Positions 4,600-6,072 of a DNA stretch of 6,072 nucleotides are shown here, in pieces (the first letter of the stretch is position 1; every line of letters starts with the position of its first letter). The notes below the pieces were generated by a model. The model had not been told where the DNA came from. It searched no databases and saw only the letters and a list, made by a program, of their open reading frames with translations. The DNA comes from Prevotella sp. (lineage in GTDB: Bacteria > Bacteroidota > Bacteroidia > Bacteroidales > Dysgonomonadaceae). Location of the stretch: assembly GCA_031260865.1 (NCBI GenBank), contig JAISKQ010000154.1, positions 1-6,072 on the forward strand, written 5' to 3'. Made by a program: the position numbers and the translations under genes.

Positions 4600-6072
4600 C
4601 TAAAACTGTTGCATATCGCACAACTTACGGTAATAGCCATTCAGTTCGAACAGTTCTTCATGCCGTCCGTGTTCAACGATCACGCCCTCGCTCATCACAT
4701 ATATTTCATCGGCGTTCTTTATCGTTGACAGGCGGTGGGCGATAACCAGTGTGGTGCGGTTGCGCATCAGCTTCTCCAAAGCGTCTTGTACCAGCCGTTC
4801 CGATTCGGTATCCAACGCCGAGGTTGCCTCATCGAGAATCAGTATCCGCGGATTTTTCAGGATGGCGCGGGCAATGCTGACGCGTTGGCGTTGACCTCCC
4901 GACAGTTTGCTGCCCCTGTCGCCGATATTGGTGTCATATCCTTTTTCGGTGGCAATGATAAAGTCGTGGGCATTGGCAATCTTAGCCGCCTCCACCACTT
5001 GTTCCGGCGTAGCGTCATCCACGCCGAAAGCGATGTTGTTGAAGAATGTGTCGTTGAACAATATCGCTTCCTGATTCACGTTTCCCATCAGCGAACGCAG
5101 GTCGTGTACATTGGCGTCCTTAATATTCGTGTCGTCTATGTAGATGCCGCCCTCGTTTACGTCGTAGAAGCGGGGCAATAAATCCGCCATTGTGGATTTT
5201 CCCGAGCCGGATTGTCCTACAAGGGCTATGGTTTTGCCTTTCGGTATGGTTAGGCTGACGTCTTTAATGACCCAGTTGGTTTCGTATTTGAACATGACGC
5301 TTCTGTAGCTGATCGACTTCTCGAATGGTATCGGCTTAGGGTTTTCAGGACATTTGATGTTGTTTTCCGCTTTCAGTATCTTGTCGATGCGTTCTACCGA
5401 AGCCATCCCTTTTTGTATGGCATACACCGACTTTGACAAGTCCTTGGCGGGATTGATAATCAGGTAGAAGATAGTCAGGTAATAGATAAACTTGGAAGCG
5501 TCTATCGAACTGTCCTGGTCGAGGATAAGCACACCGCCGTACCAAAGCACAAACACAATGGTGATAGTCCCCAGCAATTCGCTCATCGGGTGAGCCAACT
5601 GTTGGCGCCGCGCTATCTTATTCGACATCGTCCGGAATATATCGTTCGCCTGATCGAACCTGCGTCTTATTTTCGGTTCGGCGTTGAATGCTTTGACCAC
5701 GCGTAGTCCGCCTAATGTTTCTTCTATCTGCGAAATCAGCCCGCCCCATTGGTTTTGCGCCTCCACCGATTTTCTTTTCAGGCTTTTCCCTATCTTGCCC
5801 ATGATATAGCCCGCCACGGGCAGCAGGACAAGAACAAAAATAGTGAGTTGCCAACTGATGACCAGCATCGTGCCCAGATACACAAGTATGAGGATAGGGT
5901 TTTTACTGACCATATCCAAGGAACTCATCACCGAGTTTTCCACTTCGCCCACATCGCCGGTCATACGCGCTATGATGTCGCCCTTCCGCTCGTTGGAGAA
6001 GAAGCCTAACGGCAGCGAAACGATTTTGTCGTTTATCCGCTTGCGGATGTCCCTCACCACTCCCGTGCGTAT
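4600..6072 (-). CDS. ABC exporter half-transporter, 5' end outside window (MsbA-like)
   Basis: Fused permease-ATPase of the type IV ABC exporter class; 490 residues are visible and the frame stays open to the right edge, so about 100-120 N-terminal residues including the first two membrane helices are missing. Numbered from the first visible residue, hydrophobic segments at about 58-74, 76-92, 166-184 and 195-208 fit TM3-TM6, with GFFSNERKGDIIARMTGDV (23-41) a typical intracellular loop. The nucleotide-binding domain has Walker A GQSGSGKST (286-294), Q-loop Gln334, signature LSGGQ (390-394), Walker B ILILD (410-414) with catalytic Glu415, D-loop SALD (418-421) and switch His446. All key residues are intact, so it should be active as a dimer in the inner membrane. 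Layout resembles MsbA lipid A flippase, but substrate cannot be told from sequence. A GTG codon at 6058-6060 is internal, not the start: IRTG precedes it in frame and matches the family. Confidence 0.93.
   Translation of the reverse strand: MRTGVVRDIRKRINDKIVSLPLGFFSNERKGDIIARMTGDVGEVENSVMSSLDMVSKNPILILVYLGTMLVISWQLTIFVLVLLPVAGYIMGKIGKSLKRKSVEAQNQWGGLISQIEETLGGLRVVKAFNAEPKIRRRFDQANDIFRTMSNKIARRQQLAHPMSELLGTITIVFVLWYGGVLILDQDSSIDASKFIYYLTIFYLIINPAKDLSKSVYAIQKGMASVERIDKILKAENNIKCPENPKPIPFEKSISYRSVMFKYETNWVIKDVSLTIPKGKTIALVGQSGSGKSTMADLLPRFYDVNEGGIYIDDTNIKDANVHDLRSLMGNVNQEAILFNDTFFNNIAFGVDDATPEQVVEAAKIANAHDFIIATEKGYDTNIGDRGSKLSGGQRQRVSIARAILKNPRILILDEATSALDTESERLVQDALEKLMRNRTTLVIAHRLSTIKNADEIYVMSEGVIVEHGRHEELFELNGYYRKLCDMQQF

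Noticed and set aside
6058..6060. GTG as the start of the ABC transporter
   Set aside because: The frame stays open upstream to the window edge and the preceding IRTG fits the family. Starting here would omit the first two membrane helices of an otherwise intact exporter.

Overview
The window looks like an ordinary chromosomal stretch from a member of the Bacteroidota, most likely order Bacteroidales. All five confident genes lie on the minus strand. Three things point to this group: one good Bacteroidetes-type promoter (TAnnTTTG -7 element), no clear Shine-Dalgarno sequences before the starts, and lineage-style variants of Mrp and TrmB. The assignment is an inference from sequence style, not from a search.

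Layout in transcription order (right to left): a 5'-truncated exporter-type ABC transporter (half-transporter, MsbA/McjD-like architecture) runs off the right edge to 4600. A 223-bp spacer of AT-rich low-complexity repeats follows. Next come trmB (tRNA m7G46 methyltransferase) and mrp (Fe-S carrier-type P-loop ATPase), which overlap by 8 nt (ATGACTAA). Then a 630-bp gene-free region (1883-2512) holds a probable mrp terminator, an ~80-bp dispersed repeat, two overlapping inverted repeats, a cluster of hairpins including an 18-bp terminator-like stem, and the promoter and leader of the next operon. That operon encodes a lipoprotein with a predicted RsiV/PdaC-like fold (DUF4163-DUF3298 type) and rsmG (16S rRNA m7G527 methyltransferase), whose stop and start share one base (TAATG). 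The left 419 bp are gene-free and hold the second copy of the dispersed repeat and a pair of ~70-bp direct repeats.

The genes are housekeeping: rRNA and tRNA modification, Fe-S or general Mrp function, envelope export, and one envelope lipoprotein. I see no defence system, transposase, integrase, CRISPR array or toxin-antitoxin pair. The unexplained content is in the gaps: an 80-bp repeat (79/80 identical) with two internal hairpins in the same orientation on both sides of the lipoprotein-rsmG unit, a low-complexity repeat family present in opposite orientations in two spacers, and a pair of mutually exclusive hairpins at 2215-2300. The most notable protein observation is that Mrp lacks the CxxC motif and has only one cysteine.
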